Assembly (NCBI GenBank): GCA_046155505.1
Contig: JBJXFK010000144.1
Span: 1 to 41,147, forward strand
DNA from: JBJXFK01 sp046155505
GTDB taxonomy: Bacteria; Planctomycetota; Phycisphaerae; UBA1845; Fen-1342
Direction: 5' to 3'
DNA length: 41,147 bases
The notes beneath the pieces are model-generated. The model was not told the origin of the DNA. It made no database searches and was given only the letters and a program-made list of their open reading frames with translations. This document shows, piece after piece, positions 17,090 through 25,126 of this stretch (position 1 is the stretch's first letter; each line of letters opens with the position of its first letter). Both the position numbers and the translations under genes were made by a program.

Positions 17090-19774
17090 ATGTCCACCAG
17101 CCGCGGTTCAAATTCGGGACGGGATGATGAGCTGATCGCCGGAGCGGCGCAGCAGGTCGCTCACGCGCGCCGCCACGAGAAGACCGTCGCCGGGTCGGGT
17201 TCCGGCTTTGCCGTCGGCGCGACCGACCTGTCGCTTGCCGGCGGCGAGTCAATTCCCGGCTATCAGATCATCGCCGAGAGGCAGCGCGGCGGACAGGGCG
17301 TTGTATACGAAGCGATCCAGCGGGCCACGCGGCGGCGCGTCGCGATCAAGGTGCTGCATGAACGACAAGTGGGCGGGGCGAGCCGTGCGCGCTTCGAGCG
17401 CGAGGTCGAGATCCTCGCGCAGCTCCGCCACCCTAACATCGTGACCATTCACGACAGTTCGCAGGCCGGCACGCGCCTGTATTACGTCATGGACCTTATC
17501 GACGGCGTCGCGTTCGACGAATTTGCCGCCGGCGTGCCTGATCGCTCGCCGCTGCGCATTCTGCCGGTGTTTCAGAAGGTGTGCGAAGCGGTGAACGCGG
17601 CCCATCTGCGGGGCGTCATGCATCGCGACCTGAAGCCGAGCAATATTCTGGTTGATCGCGCCGGCGAGCCACGCGTGCTGGATTTCGGCCTGGCCAAGTC
17701 GCTCGATCCCAGCTCCGGCGGCAGCGCGGACATGACCGAGACCGGGCAATTTCTCGGCTCGATGATGTGGGCCAGCCCGGAGCAGGTCGAGGCGGCGCAC
17801 GACCGGCTCGACATTCGCTGCGACGTGTATTCGCTCGGCGTGATTCTCTTTCACTCGCTCACGGGGCAGGTGCCCTATCCGTCGCCGCACACAGTGACCG
17901 ATGTCGCGCGACACATTCGCGAGACCGAGCCGCTGCGCCCAAGTGCGTTCACGCCGGCGATCAACGACGAGCTTGAGACGATCGTGCTCAAGTGCCTGCA
18001 AAAAGACCCCGATCGTCGCTATCAATCCGCCGGTGAGCTGGGGCGCGACATCGGCCGGTACCTTGCACACGAGCCGATCGAGGCGAAACGCGATTCGGTC
18101 ATCTATCAGTTTCGCAAACGCCTGCGGCGACACCGCGCCGTGCTTGGCGTCTCGGCGATGATCATGCTGGTGAGCACCGTCGCGGCGATCGTGAGCGCCG
18201 TCTCGTGGCGCGAGGCCGAGCGACAGCGGGCTCGCGCCGAAGACAGTGAGCGCATCGCCGCACGCAAGGCGGATGAGTCGCGCCGCGTGGCCGATTTTCA
18301 AGCCGAGTTGCTTGGGCGGCTCGATCCCGAGTCGATGGGGCGGAGTCTGCTCGACTCATTTCAGCGCCACGGCGCGAGTGCAAGCGGCGACGCGACGACA
18401 GCGCGCGACCCATCTGCGCCGGCAGCGGACTCGAGCCGAATGGTCGACGTCGCGCGCGAAACGATCACCAAGAATTTGCTCGATCCGGCCGAACTCGACA
18501 TCGAGGCGCGTTTCGCCGGTCACCCCGCAATCGAGGCACAACTTCGCGACACGCTTGCCAAGCTTTATCGCCGTCTCGGTCGCTATCCCGACGCCGAGCG
18601 AAACGTACGCCGATCACTCGCGTTGCGACGGGAGATGCCCGACGAAGATCTTTCCGATGCGTTGAATCGGCTGGCAGTGGTCATGAACGAGTGCGGCAAT
18701 ATCGTAGGGGCCGAGGTCGCGCAGCGCGATGCCCTGGCGTACGCCGAGACGCGGCATGGTCCGCGCAGCGCCGCGGTGGCTATTGCACTCGACAACCTCG
18801 CGGGCGTACTGGGCGATCTTGATCGGCGAACCGAGGGGGAGCAGTTGCTGCGTCGCGCACTGGCGATCTGGACGGAGCTTTACGGCGAGCAGCACCCTGA
18901 CACGCTCACGTGCCTGAACGGACTGGCGATCCAGCTAATGATGCGCGGCGAACTCGCCGAGGCCGAGACAATCCTGCAGCGTGTGCTGGATCAACGCCGT
19001 GTGATCCTGCCCGCCACTGATCCACTTATTGCCGCAAGTCTGCGCAATCTGGCTCGTGTGCAATATGGTCGTGGTGGCCATGCGGCGGCGGAAGCGAACT
19101 CGCGCGAGGCGCTGCGTCTCGCACGAGCCGCGCACGGGAACGACCATCCGGAAATTGCCGAGAGCCTGAACGCGCTGGCGATCGTCGCGACTGCGCGCGG
19201 CGACCTCGATTCGGCCGAGCAGGCGTTTCGCGAGGCGATCACGATCGAATCGCGGCTGCTCGGCCCGACGCACCCGACCACGACCCGCACGCTGTCGAAC
19301 CTCGGTCGGCTGCTGAATCGCCGGGGCGAGCCGGTGGAGGCGGCGGCGCTGCTCGGCGCGGCACACGCGAACTGGACCGCTGCTTATGGCACGCAGCACA
19401 CCGACGTGGCACGAACCGGCATTCAGCTCGCCGAGGCGCTGCTCGCGCTCGGAGAACCGGTTGCGGCGGAAGTGCCGTTGTGCGGCGCGATCGCGTACTA
19501 CGATGATGCGCGCGCCGCCGGCGATTTTGTTTTTCGAGCGCGCGTGATGCTCGCCCGCGCGTTGATCGCGCAGCGCCGATTCGACGAAGCCGAATGCGCG
19601 CTGTTGACTGCCGAATCGGACGCGGCCGGTTCGCCCGGCGTTGCCGACGTGCGTCGCGCGTTCACCGGTTTGTACGACGCCTGGCGTGAGGTCGACGCCG
19701 ACGCGGCGGAGCGGGCCCGCGCGACAACGGCCGCCCGCCCGCCCGCCGCTGCGAACGCTGCCCCGCAGCCGTAG
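17090..19774 (+). CDS. Transmembrane Ser/Thr protein kinase with C-terminal TPRs, 894 aa
   Basis: Hanks-type kinase with a cytoplasmic N-terminal kinase domain (about residues 57-325). The glycine loop is RGGQGVVYEA (about 66-75), the ATP lysine K87 (VAIKVL), the catalytic loop HRDLKPSN (178-185) and DFGLA (198-202), followed by SMMWASPEQ. All catalytic residues are present. One membrane segment (about 350-372) is followed by a charged helix, then tetratricopeptide repeats of the kinesin-light-chain kind (repeats containing ALAIWTELYGEQHPDTLTCL and similar). The C-terminal part would lie outside the membrane if topology is simple, and would sense proteins. The adjacent ECF sigma factor suggests that phosphorylation controls sigma activity; this is inference from context. 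Confidence 0.95.
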   Translation: MSTSRGSNSGRDDELIAGAAQQVAHARRHEKTVAGSGSGFAVGATDLSLAGGESIPGYQIIAERQRGGQGVVYEAIQRATRRRVAIKVLHERQVGGASRARFEREVEILAQLRHPNIVTIHDSSQAGTRLYYVMDLIDGVAFDEFAAGVPDRSPLRILPVFQKVCEAVNAAHLRGVMHRDLKPSNILVDRAGEPRVLDFGLAKSLDPSSGGSADMTETGQFLGSMMWASPEQVEAAHDRLDIRCDVYSLGVILFHSLTGQVPYPSPHTVTDVARHIRETEPLRPSAFTPAINDELETIVLKCLQKDPDRRYQSAGELGRDIGRYLAHEPIEAKRDSVIYQFRKRLRRHRAVLGVSAMIMLVSTVAAIVSAVSWREAERQRARAEDSERIAARKADESRRVADFQAELLGRLDPESMGRSLLDSFQRHGASASGDATTARDPSAPAADSSRMVDVARETITKNLLDPAELDIEARFAGHPAIEAQLRDTLAKLYRRLGRYPDAERNVRRSLALRREMPDEDLSDALNRLAVVMNECGNIVGAEVAQRDALAYAETRHGPRSAAVAIALDNLAGVLGDLDRRTEGEQLLRRALAIWTELYGEQHPDTLTCLNGLAIQLMMRGELAEAETILQRVLDQRRVILPATDPLIAASLRNLARVQYGRGGHAAAEANSREALRLARAAHGNDHPEIAESLNALAIVATARGDLDSAEQAFREAITIESRLLGPTHPTTTRTLSNLGRLLNRRGEPVEAAALLGAAHANWTAAYGTQHTDVARTGIQLAEALLALGEPVAAEVPLCGAIAYYDDARAAGDFVFRARVMLARALIAQRRFDEAECALLTAESDAAGSPGVADVRRAFTGLYDAWREVDADAAERARATTAARPPAAANAAPQP

Positions 19775-19868
19775 TGAGCATTTCGGCGACGGATCATTCG
19801 CCGCGCGGGGTGGGTCATCGTCAGCGCGCCTTTGGCGTTCTCGCGCATCGCCCTTACAATCCGCACCA

Positions 19869-20273
19869 ATGGCGACTTCACGAACCAAAGCGGCCGAAGA
19901 GCAATCTCACCTTACAAGCGACGACGCACGCGACTTCGCGATCGGCGTTGCCCGCGTCGCGGCGGATAACAAAACCGCCGATTTGGTCGTACTCGACCTG
20001 CGAGGCATCAGCAGCCTGGCAGACTTCTTCGTCGTCGGCACCGGCACATCCGGCCGACAGATGCACGCCGTCATTGATCGCATCGAGGATTTCGCCCGCA
20101 CGATGTCGCGCAAGCCGTTCAAGGTGTCGGACTCGGCGTCTTCGTCGTGGATTTTGGCGGACTACGTCGATGTGGTGATACACCTCTTTGACGACCAGCA
20201 CCGCACGTATTACGACTTGGATGGGTTATGGGGCGATGCGCCGCGACTCGAATGGTCGCCGCCGAAGGCATGA
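19869..20273 (+). CDS. rsfS: Ribosomal silencing factor RsfS, 134 aa
   Basis: Iojap/RsfS family. It binds ribosomal protein uL14 on the 50S subunit and prevents joining with 30S, lowering translation in starvation or during assembly. The family pattern is clear: DLRGISSLADFFVVGTGTSGRQMHAVIDRI (about residues 43-73) and SWILADYVDVVIHLFDDQHRTYYDLDGLW (about 96-124). The length is normal. The ATG at 19869 is taken because the N-terminus reaches the conserved domain after a short polar lead; the frame upstream overlaps the kinase gene end and looks non-coding. It is in line with the kinase gene, 94 bases behind, and followed by tRNA-Cys on the other strand. The usual nadD neighbour is absent. Confidence 0.95.
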   Translation: MATSRTKAAEEQSHLTSDDARDFAIGVARVAADNKTADLVVLDLRGISSLADFFVVGTGTSGRQMHAVIDRIEDFARTMSRKPFKVSDSASSSWILADYVDVVIHLFDDQHRTYYDLDGLWGDAPRLEWSPPKA

Positions 20274-20297
20274 ACGCGGAATCCGCGGATCTGAAAC

Positions 20298-20372
20298 AGG
20301 CGGCGGCGGGATTTGAACCCGCGAAATGACGGTTTTGCAAACCGTTCCCTTAGGCCACTTGGGTACGCCGCC
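20298..20372 (-). tRNA. tRNA-Cys (GCA)
   Basis: On the minus strand: acceptor GGCGGCG/CGCCGCC, discriminator U (the Cys identity base) at 20298, anticodon stem ACGGT/ACCGT around loop TTGCAAA (anticodon GCA), and T-arm GCGGG-TTCAAAT-CCCGC. CCA is not encoded directly. Confidence 0.96.
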
Positions 20373-20460
20373 AAGCGTGTCCCCGACAATTTGCCGAGAC
20401 CCAAAAGCTTACACCGGTCGCATGCGAATTGCAAAGCGAGCTGCGCGCTCGCAATGTGGA

Positions 20461-20481
20461 GCACGTGCTATTAGCGGGTGC
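20461..20481. repeat. REP-like hairpin, degenerate copy
   Basis: GCACGTGCT-ATT-AGCGGGTGC: the same stem and loop size as the other REP-like copies, with mismatches in one arm. It lies 50 bases before a perfect copy. Confidence 0.5.
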
Positions 20482-20531
20482 GGTTCTTCGTTCGACTGGT
20501 TGCGCGCGAGCAAGCGCATCAGCTGGGTAAA

Positions 20532-20550
20532 CACCCGCTGATAGCGGGTG
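20532..20550. repeat. REP-like hairpin, copy 2
   Basis: CACCCGCT-GAT-AGCGGGTG, identical to 613-631. It lies 8 bases after the stop codon of the methyltransferase gene and could serve as transcript end or RNA stabiliser. No T-run follows. Confidence 0.75.
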
Positions 20551-20558
20551 CCCCATGC

Positions 20559-21410
20559 TCACTCGTCTCGGTGACCGAGCACCACCAACTTTTGCGACGG
20601 CATGTCGATGTCGGCCATGCGCTCGGCACAGTACGACAGCATGGTGTTCTCCAACTCCACGAAGAAATCCAAGAAGAACCGCCGCGAAACTTCGTCGAGT
20701 TTTGAACTCAGCACCGATCGAATGCCCGAACGCACGCGCTGAAAACCTGCTCGCACGGCGCTGTCGGGCCCGTCGATGCCCATCGGGTCGTTGGCGAAGA
20801 AGCCGAACGCGCGAATCTGCACCACGCGCAATCCCGCCGCCGCGACCGACTGCTCGAACTGATAGCGATCGCGCACCAGCATCCACTCGGTTCGCATTGT
20901 GGTGCGCGGCAGATATTCGGTCGTCAGGATGCGGCCGCACGGCGCGAGCATGCGCTTTAAGTTTGCGAGCGCCTGCTCGAACAGCGGCTGCTCGGGCACG
21001 TGAAACAGTACGTTGGCGATGTTGATGCAGTCGAACGTGCGATCGACCGGCAGGCCGGCTTGCGTGATGTCGGCCTGGCGAAATTCGAGCCGCGTGTTGC
21101 CTTGCGAAGCGTGAAATCGTTCGACCAGTTTGACCGACGATTCGGTGATGTCCATGCCGCGCAGCAGCGCCGGCTTGAAATTCTCTAAAAAATACCGCAC
21201 CCAGCGGCCCGATCCGCAGCCGATGTCGAGCACCGACCCGCCGTCGATCGTGACGCGCAAGTCGCGCAATACCTGCGTGTAGATCGGATACGCCACGCGA
21301 TCCTCGATCGGCGAGCTGAAGCACAGGCCGGCTGTGTCGGTGGCTTCCGCATCGCGGGTTTTCCAGTGCGATTCGTAATGAGCGCGAATGTCGGCTTGTG
21401 TCATGGGCAT
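20559..21410 (-). CDS. Class I SAM-dependent methyltransferase, 283 aa
   Basis: Rossmann-fold methyltransferase with unknown acceptor. Motif I is VLDIGCGSGR at residues 60-69. LLRGMDITESSVKLVERF follows as motif II (acidic residue binding the ribose), FDCINIANVLFHVP as motif IV and LKRMLAPCGRILTTEYLPR as the post-motif strand. The C-terminal third adds a helical region (VRSGIRSVLSSKLDEVSRRF), which may be the substrate cap. The length is usual for methyltransferases acting on small molecules, quinones or lipids. ATG 21410 is chosen because AAGGA stands 7 bases before it; a second ATG follows two codons later, and the longer frame upstream is Arg-rich. It is divergent from the lipoprotein gene at 21684. 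Confidence 0.9.
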   Translation of the reverse strand: MPMTQADIRAHYESHWKTRDAEATDTAGLCFSSPIEDRVAYPIYTQVLRDLRVTIDGGSVLDIGCGSGRWVRYFLENFKPALLRGMDITESSVKLVERFHASQGNTRLEFRQADITQAGLPVDRTFDCINIANVLFHVPEQPLFEQALANLKRMLAPCGRILTTEYLPRTTMRTEWMLVRDRYQFEQSVAAAGLRVVQIRAFGFFANDPMGIDGPDSAVRAGFQRVRSGIRSVLSSKLDEVSRRFFLDFFVELENTMLSYCAERMADIDMPSQKLVVLGHRDE

Positions 21411-21683
21411 GGGATTGTCCTTGAGCGTGCGATGGCGACGGCCTGTCCTTATCGGCCAGTTCGCACGCCGCACGCGAGCCGCCGCTCGACGGCCGAGTGA
21501 CGCTTGTGCGTCAGCTTTGCGCCGCGAAGTTCACTTTGCCGTCTGGCCGACCGATACCACAAGCAAGGCGATCGTCGGGCGCGACGCAGTTCCTGCGCTC
21601 GGCATGCCTCGCGGACAGACGGCGCATGTTGCGCCGGTCGCATCGCTGTGCCGCGAATCCAGCCACGACGGAGACACGCATAC

Positions 21684-22742
21684 ATGATCCGCTTTCCTCT
21701 TCTTTCGATCGCTCTCGGCAGCGCCTCGGCCCTGTTTCTGCTGAACATCGCCGGCTGCCCGAGCAACACCGTCGCCGACACTGACGACATCAACAACAAC
21801 GACGGCGACACCAACACGATCAACTCGTTCCTGCCCAGCTCGATCGCGCTCGACACCAGCGAGCTCGACGAAACGACCGACTCGGCGCTGCTCAATCCGC
21901 AGGGCTACGGCGGTCTGCTCAGCGGAGCGCGCGATGTCGTCAACATCTTCCAGACCGCCGCTGATGCTGTGCTCGAAATCGGCCGCAACGTCACCGACGA
22001 CCTGTCGAGCGCCGATGACTCGACCGTCGCCGGCACGTTCAGCGTCAACGGCGTCAGCGTCGATTACAAGTGCGACTTCGCCGCGTTCGACTTCGACGGC
22101 GATGGCCAGCTTGACGGATCGGGCGACAGCCAGACTGAGCCGGTCGCGTTTCGCATCTGGACCGACAAGGGCGATGGCTATGCGCAGTTCATGTGCGGCG
22201 TGATCACCGACCTGCCCAGCAACGGCAACGGAAACGTCGGTGCCGGTACGCTGGTCGCGCGTCCGTTCAATGTCGATGCGACCGCCGATGCGAACATGCA
22301 GGTGCGCATCGAGTGGGATCGCACGGACGCCGATCACAGCTGGAACTTTGGCTACATCAGCGGCACGGTGGATCCGGTCAACAACGTGGTGCTCGACATC
22401 GGCGCGGCGCGCGTGGATATTCGCAGCAGCGACGGCTTCACGTTTGAGAAGACCGTGCGCGGCTCGGGCGACATGGAGTCGCACCCGCAGGGGTATGAGT
22501 CGAGCGTTTTCGCGGTTCACTATCCCGACGGCGGCGGAAACTCGGTTTTGCTGTCGGCCGAATCGACGGGCGGCACCGATCCCGTCGCCGAGAGCAACGT
22601 CTGCCTGAACCCGGCCGGCCTGAGCACTGACACGAGCGGCGGCTGCGACGACTATGACACGCAGGACATGTCGTTCCTCGATGTTCCGCTCGGCGGCGAG
22701 AACGATTTCCCGGCGACGTTTGAGAACGCGCCGACGTTCTAA
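21684..22742 (+). CDS. Acidic lipoprotein with a calcium-loop-like motif, 352 aa
   Basis: Function unknown. It has a lipoprotein signal peptide with lipobox LNIAGC, lipidation at Cys25, followed by a Thr/Asn/Asp-rich linker (NNNDGDTNT). The mature protein is acidic and beta-rich. DFDGDGQLDGSGD at about residue 137 resembles an EF-hand/dockerin calcium loop. Four cysteines further on may form disulphides, in keeping with a location outside the cytoplasm. The start is set by GGAG 10 bases before ATG. No operon partner is seen; the gene is divergent from the methyltransferase gene. Confidence 0.85.
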   Translation: MIRFPLLSIALGSASALFLLNIAGCPSNTVADTDDINNNDGDTNTINSFLPSSIALDTSELDETTDSALLNPQGYGGLLSGARDVVNIFQTAADAVLEIGRNVTDDLSSADDSTVAGTFSVNGVSVDYKCDFAAFDFDGDGQLDGSGDSQTEPVAFRIWTDKGDGYAQFMCGVITDLPSNGNGNVGAGTLVARPFNVDATADANMQVRIEWDRTDADHSWNFGYISGTVDPVNNVVLDIGAARVDIRSSDGFTFEKTVRGSGDMESHPQGYESSVFAVHYPDGGGNSVLLSAESTGGTDPVAESNVCLNPAGLSTDTSGGCDDYDTQDMSFLDVPLGGENDFPATFENAPTF

Positions 22743-22764
22743 TTCGCGACGCGACGAGCGCCGT

Positions 22765-22830
22765 CGGGGAGCATCGGCCTCCGGCCGGCGCGAGCTGAAT
22801 TTGCACCGGCGAAGACGCCGAGGCTCCCCG
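22765..22830 (+). terminator. Inverted repeat after the lipoprotein gene
   Basis: CGGGGAGC (22765-22772) pairs with GCTCCCCG (22823-22830), with further partial pairing inside. It lies 22 bases after the stop codon and could end the transcript. No T-run follows, so the assignment is weak. Confidence 0.35.
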
Positions 22831-22876
22831 CGCGACTTCGTACCGTTCTTCTCAGAGCGCGATCGCTTTGATCAAC

Positions 22877-22908
22877 GCCGAGCCGATCTCGCAAGAGGTC
22901 GGCTCGGC
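22877..22908 (+). terminator. Strong hairpin before the tautomerase gene
   Basis: Perfect 10-bp stem GCCGAGCCGA / TCGGCTCGGC with a 12-base loop, followed by TACTTT. It is terminator-like for the upstream lipoprotein transcript, but it also sits only 41 bases before the next ATG, so it may lie in that leader. Confidence 0.5.
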
Positions 22909-22949
22909 TACTTTCCGGTCCGGCGCATATGCTCCCGCAAGGAGCACGC

Positions 22950-23159
22950 ATGCCATACGTTAACGTGCAGGTCACCCGCGGCGTGACGCGCGAGCAGAAG
23001 GCCGCCGTCGTGCGCGACATCACGAATTCGCTGGTGACGGTGCTCGGCAAGAAGCCCGAGCACATTCACATCGTGATTCAGGAAATCGACGAGGACGATT
23101 GGGGATTCAGCGGGATGCTCACCAGCGATTGGCGCAAGGGCGCGTCCGCGAAAACTTGA
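22950..23159 (+). CDS. 4-oxalocrotonate tautomerase family protein, 69 aa
   Basis: Small tautomerase-superfamily enzyme. The residue after Met is Pro, which becomes the catalytic N-terminal Pro1 once Met is removed, and the chain opens PYVNVQVTRGVTREQKAAVV. The expected beta-alpha-beta order is present, with KPEHIHIVIQEIDEDDWGFSG as second strand. The length (69 aa) is that of single-domain 4-OT proteins, which assemble as hexamers. AAGGAG at 22939-22944 fixes the ATG at 22950, ruling out the longer frame. No catabolic genes are near, so the substrate is unknown. It is convergent with fabF, 13 bases apart. Confidence 0.93.
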   Translation: MPYVNVQVTRGVTREQKAAVVRDITNSLVTVLGKKPEHIHIVIQEIDEDDWGFSGMLTSDWRKGASAKT

Positions 23160-23172
23160 CCGCGTCGCGCGA

Positions 23173-24405
23173 TCAGACCTTGCGAATCACCACGCACGCA
23201 TTGTGTCCGCCGAAGCCGAACGAGTTGATCAGCGCCGTGCTCAGCCGGCCGTCGCGCGGCGTGCGTGGCACATAGTCGAGATCGCACGCGGCATCGGGCT
23301 GGTCGAGATTGAGCGTCGGCGGAATCGTGTTGCTTTGCATGCCCATCAGCGTCGTGACGACGGCCAGACCGCCGCTCGCGCCGAGCGTGTGGCCGACCGC
23401 GCCCTTGATGCTGCTGATCGCCAGCTTGCGCGCATGGGCGCCGAAAACGTTTTTGATCGCGGTCGTTTCGGCCACGTCGCCGAGCGGCGTGCTCGTGCCG
23501 TGGGCCGAGATGTAGTCGACGCCGTCCGGGTTAATCTTGGCACAGCGCAGGGCAGCGACCATCGCCCGCGATGCGCCGCGGCCCTCGGGGTTGGGCTGCA
23601 CCATGTCGTCGGCGTCAGCGGTCGCCGCACAGCCGAGCAACTCGGCGTAGATCTTCGCCCCGCGCTTCTTGGCGTGCTCGTACTCTTCAAGAACGATGCA
23701 GCCGGCACCTTCACTGAGGACGAAACCGTCGCGATCCTTGTCGAACGGACGCGAGGCCTTGTCCGGGGCGTCGTTGCGCGTGCTGAGCGCCTTCATCGCG
23801 GCGAACGCGGCGAGGCCCAGCTCGGTCAGCGCCGCCTCGGTGCCGCCGGTGACCATGATGTCGGCATCGTCATAGCGAATCGTGTTGAACGCATCGCCGA
23901 TCGCGTTCCCCGCCGATGCGCACGCCGTCGCGACAGTGGTGTTCACCGCCTGCAACCCGAGGTCGATCGAAATGTGCCCCGCGCACGCATTCGCCATCAA
24001 TTTCGGAATGGTGAATGCTGACACGCGGCTCGGCCCTTTTTCGATCAGGCGCTTGTACTGGTCTTCGAGTTCCTTGATGCCGCCGATGCCTGCACCGACA
24101 ATCACGCCGGCGCGGGTCGGCTCGAATGCCGCACCCTTCAGGCCGCTGTGTGCGAACGCCTCGCGCGCCGCGACCAGCGCGAGTTGCGTGAAACGGTCCA
24201 TGCGTTTGATGTTGCGAACGTCGAAGTGGGCGCTGGCGTCAAAGTCGCGGCAATCACCGCCGAAGAGGACGTCGAACTTCGACGCATCGAAGTGCGCGAT
24301 GAGGCGAATGCCGCTGCGGCTGGTGATGATCCCGTCCCAGAAAGACGCGACGTTGCAGCCGAGCGGGGTAACCGCTCCCATACCGGTGATGACAACACGA
24401 CGCAT
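23173..24405 (-). CDS. fabF: 3-oxoacyl-[acyl-carrier-protein] synthase II, 410 aa
   Basis: Condensing enzyme of type II fatty acid synthesis; it elongates acyl-ACP with malonyl-ACP. The catalytic triad is complete: Cys162 (TACAS), His302 (SAHGTSTPLGD) and His339 (GAVGHTLGASG), with Lys334 before it. The N-terminal RRVVITGMGAVTPLG and C-terminal INSFGFGGHNA are family standards. The length matches FabF. It follows acpP on the same strand with 36 bases between, the common acpP-fabF operon, so the two are probably co-transcribed from the promoter before acpP. FabB is less likely from the overall motif pattern. Confidence 0.97.
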   Translation of the reverse strand: MRRVVITGMGAVTPLGCNVASFWDGIITSRSGIRLIAHFDASKFDVLFGGDCRDFDASAHFDVRNIKRMDRFTQLALVAAREAFAHSGLKGAAFEPTRAGVIVGAGIGGIKELEDQYKRLIEKGPSRVSAFTIPKLMANACAGHISIDLGLQAVNTTVATACASAGNAIGDAFNTIRYDDADIMVTGGTEAALTELGLAAFAAMKALSTRNDAPDKASRPFDKDRDGFVLSEGAGCIVLEEYEHAKKRGAKIYAELLGCAATADADDMVQPNPEGRGASRAMVAALRCAKINPDGVDYISAHGTSTPLGDVAETTAIKNVFGAHARKLAISSIKGAVGHTLGASGGLAVVTTLMGMQSNTIPPTLNLDQPDAACDLDYVPRTPRDGRLSTALINSFGFGGHNACVVIRKV

Positions 24406-24441
24406 TGGCGATGACCTCGGAACCGTCTGCGGATGGCCGCG

Positions 24442-24699
24442 TTAGCTGGCCGCACCGCTGGTGTGCTTGTGAATGTGATCGATGGCCTGACCGACAGTCT
24501 GGATCTTCTCGGCCTCTTCGTCGGGAATGTTCAATTCGAACTCTTCCTCGAAGCTCATGACCAGCTCGACCGTGTCGAGCGAGTCGGCGTTGAGGTCTTG
24601 CACGAACGAGGTGTTGCGATTGATCTGATCTTCGGCGACGCCGAGTTGGTCGCTGACGATCTTCTTTACTTTGGTTTCGATTTCAGCGATTTCAGGCAC
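24442..24699 (-). CDS. acpP: Acyl carrier protein, 85 aa
   Basis: Carries growing acyl chains on a phosphopantetheine arm. The attachment site is DSL with Ser40 (in NADSLDTVELVMSFEEEF), followed by the acidic helix II that docks with FabF and other partners. The start is GTG at 24699 with GGGAGG 9 bases before it; the longer frame upstream is Arg/Gly-rich and does not resemble ACP. A short His/Ala tail (DHIHKHTSGAAS) ends the protein. It is the first gene of the acpP-fabF pair, with a good promoter 175 bases upstream. Confidence 0.97.
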   Translation of the reverse strand: MPEIAEIETKVKKIVSDQLGVAEDQINRNTSFVQDLNADSLDTVELVMSFEEEFELNIPDEEAEKIQTVGQAIDHIHKHTSGAAS

Positions 24700-24873
24700 G
24701 GTAACAGACCTCCCTGCGTCCAAGTTGAAACACGCCGACACGCGGCTTCCAGTCGACAGGCGACCGCACACGCCCGCGGACGCCGATCCGCCGCAGGGCG
24801 GAACCGTCCGCACGCCGAACGACACCCCGGCGACAGGGTGACCCCTGACCGCCGCATCCAGCGTAAGGGTCGG

Positions 24874-24902
24874 ATATTAGCGTTGAAGGGAGAGACTGCC
24901 AA
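24874..24902 (-). promoter_or_regulatory. Promoter of acpP-fabF
   Basis: On the minus strand TTGGCA (24902-24897), 17 bases, TAATAT (24879-24874): near-consensus housekeeping promoter with ideal spacing. The leader to the GTG at 24699 would be about 170 bases. Confidence 0.65.
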
Positions 24903-25126
24903 GGCCCGCGCGAAATCAGGCGCGTGGCCTGCTCGTGGCATGCTCGCGGTCGTTTGCGAGCATGTCGTCGGCGTCGGCGGCGCAAGTGCAAGTGCATGGC
25001 GGAATGACTTTGCGTTATGTGTGTCCACACGAGTCGCGCGGACGAAGAGCATGGCTGCCAACGGCCGCAGCCATGCCACGAGCTGCACTTCATGCCGCAA
25101 GTTGCATCCTGCCCAAATGCGGAAAG

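Noticed and set aside
22880..22910. Riboswitch before the tautomerase gene
   Set aside because: Only one simple hairpin is seen; no conserved aptamer elements. A transcript end for the upstream gene is simpler.
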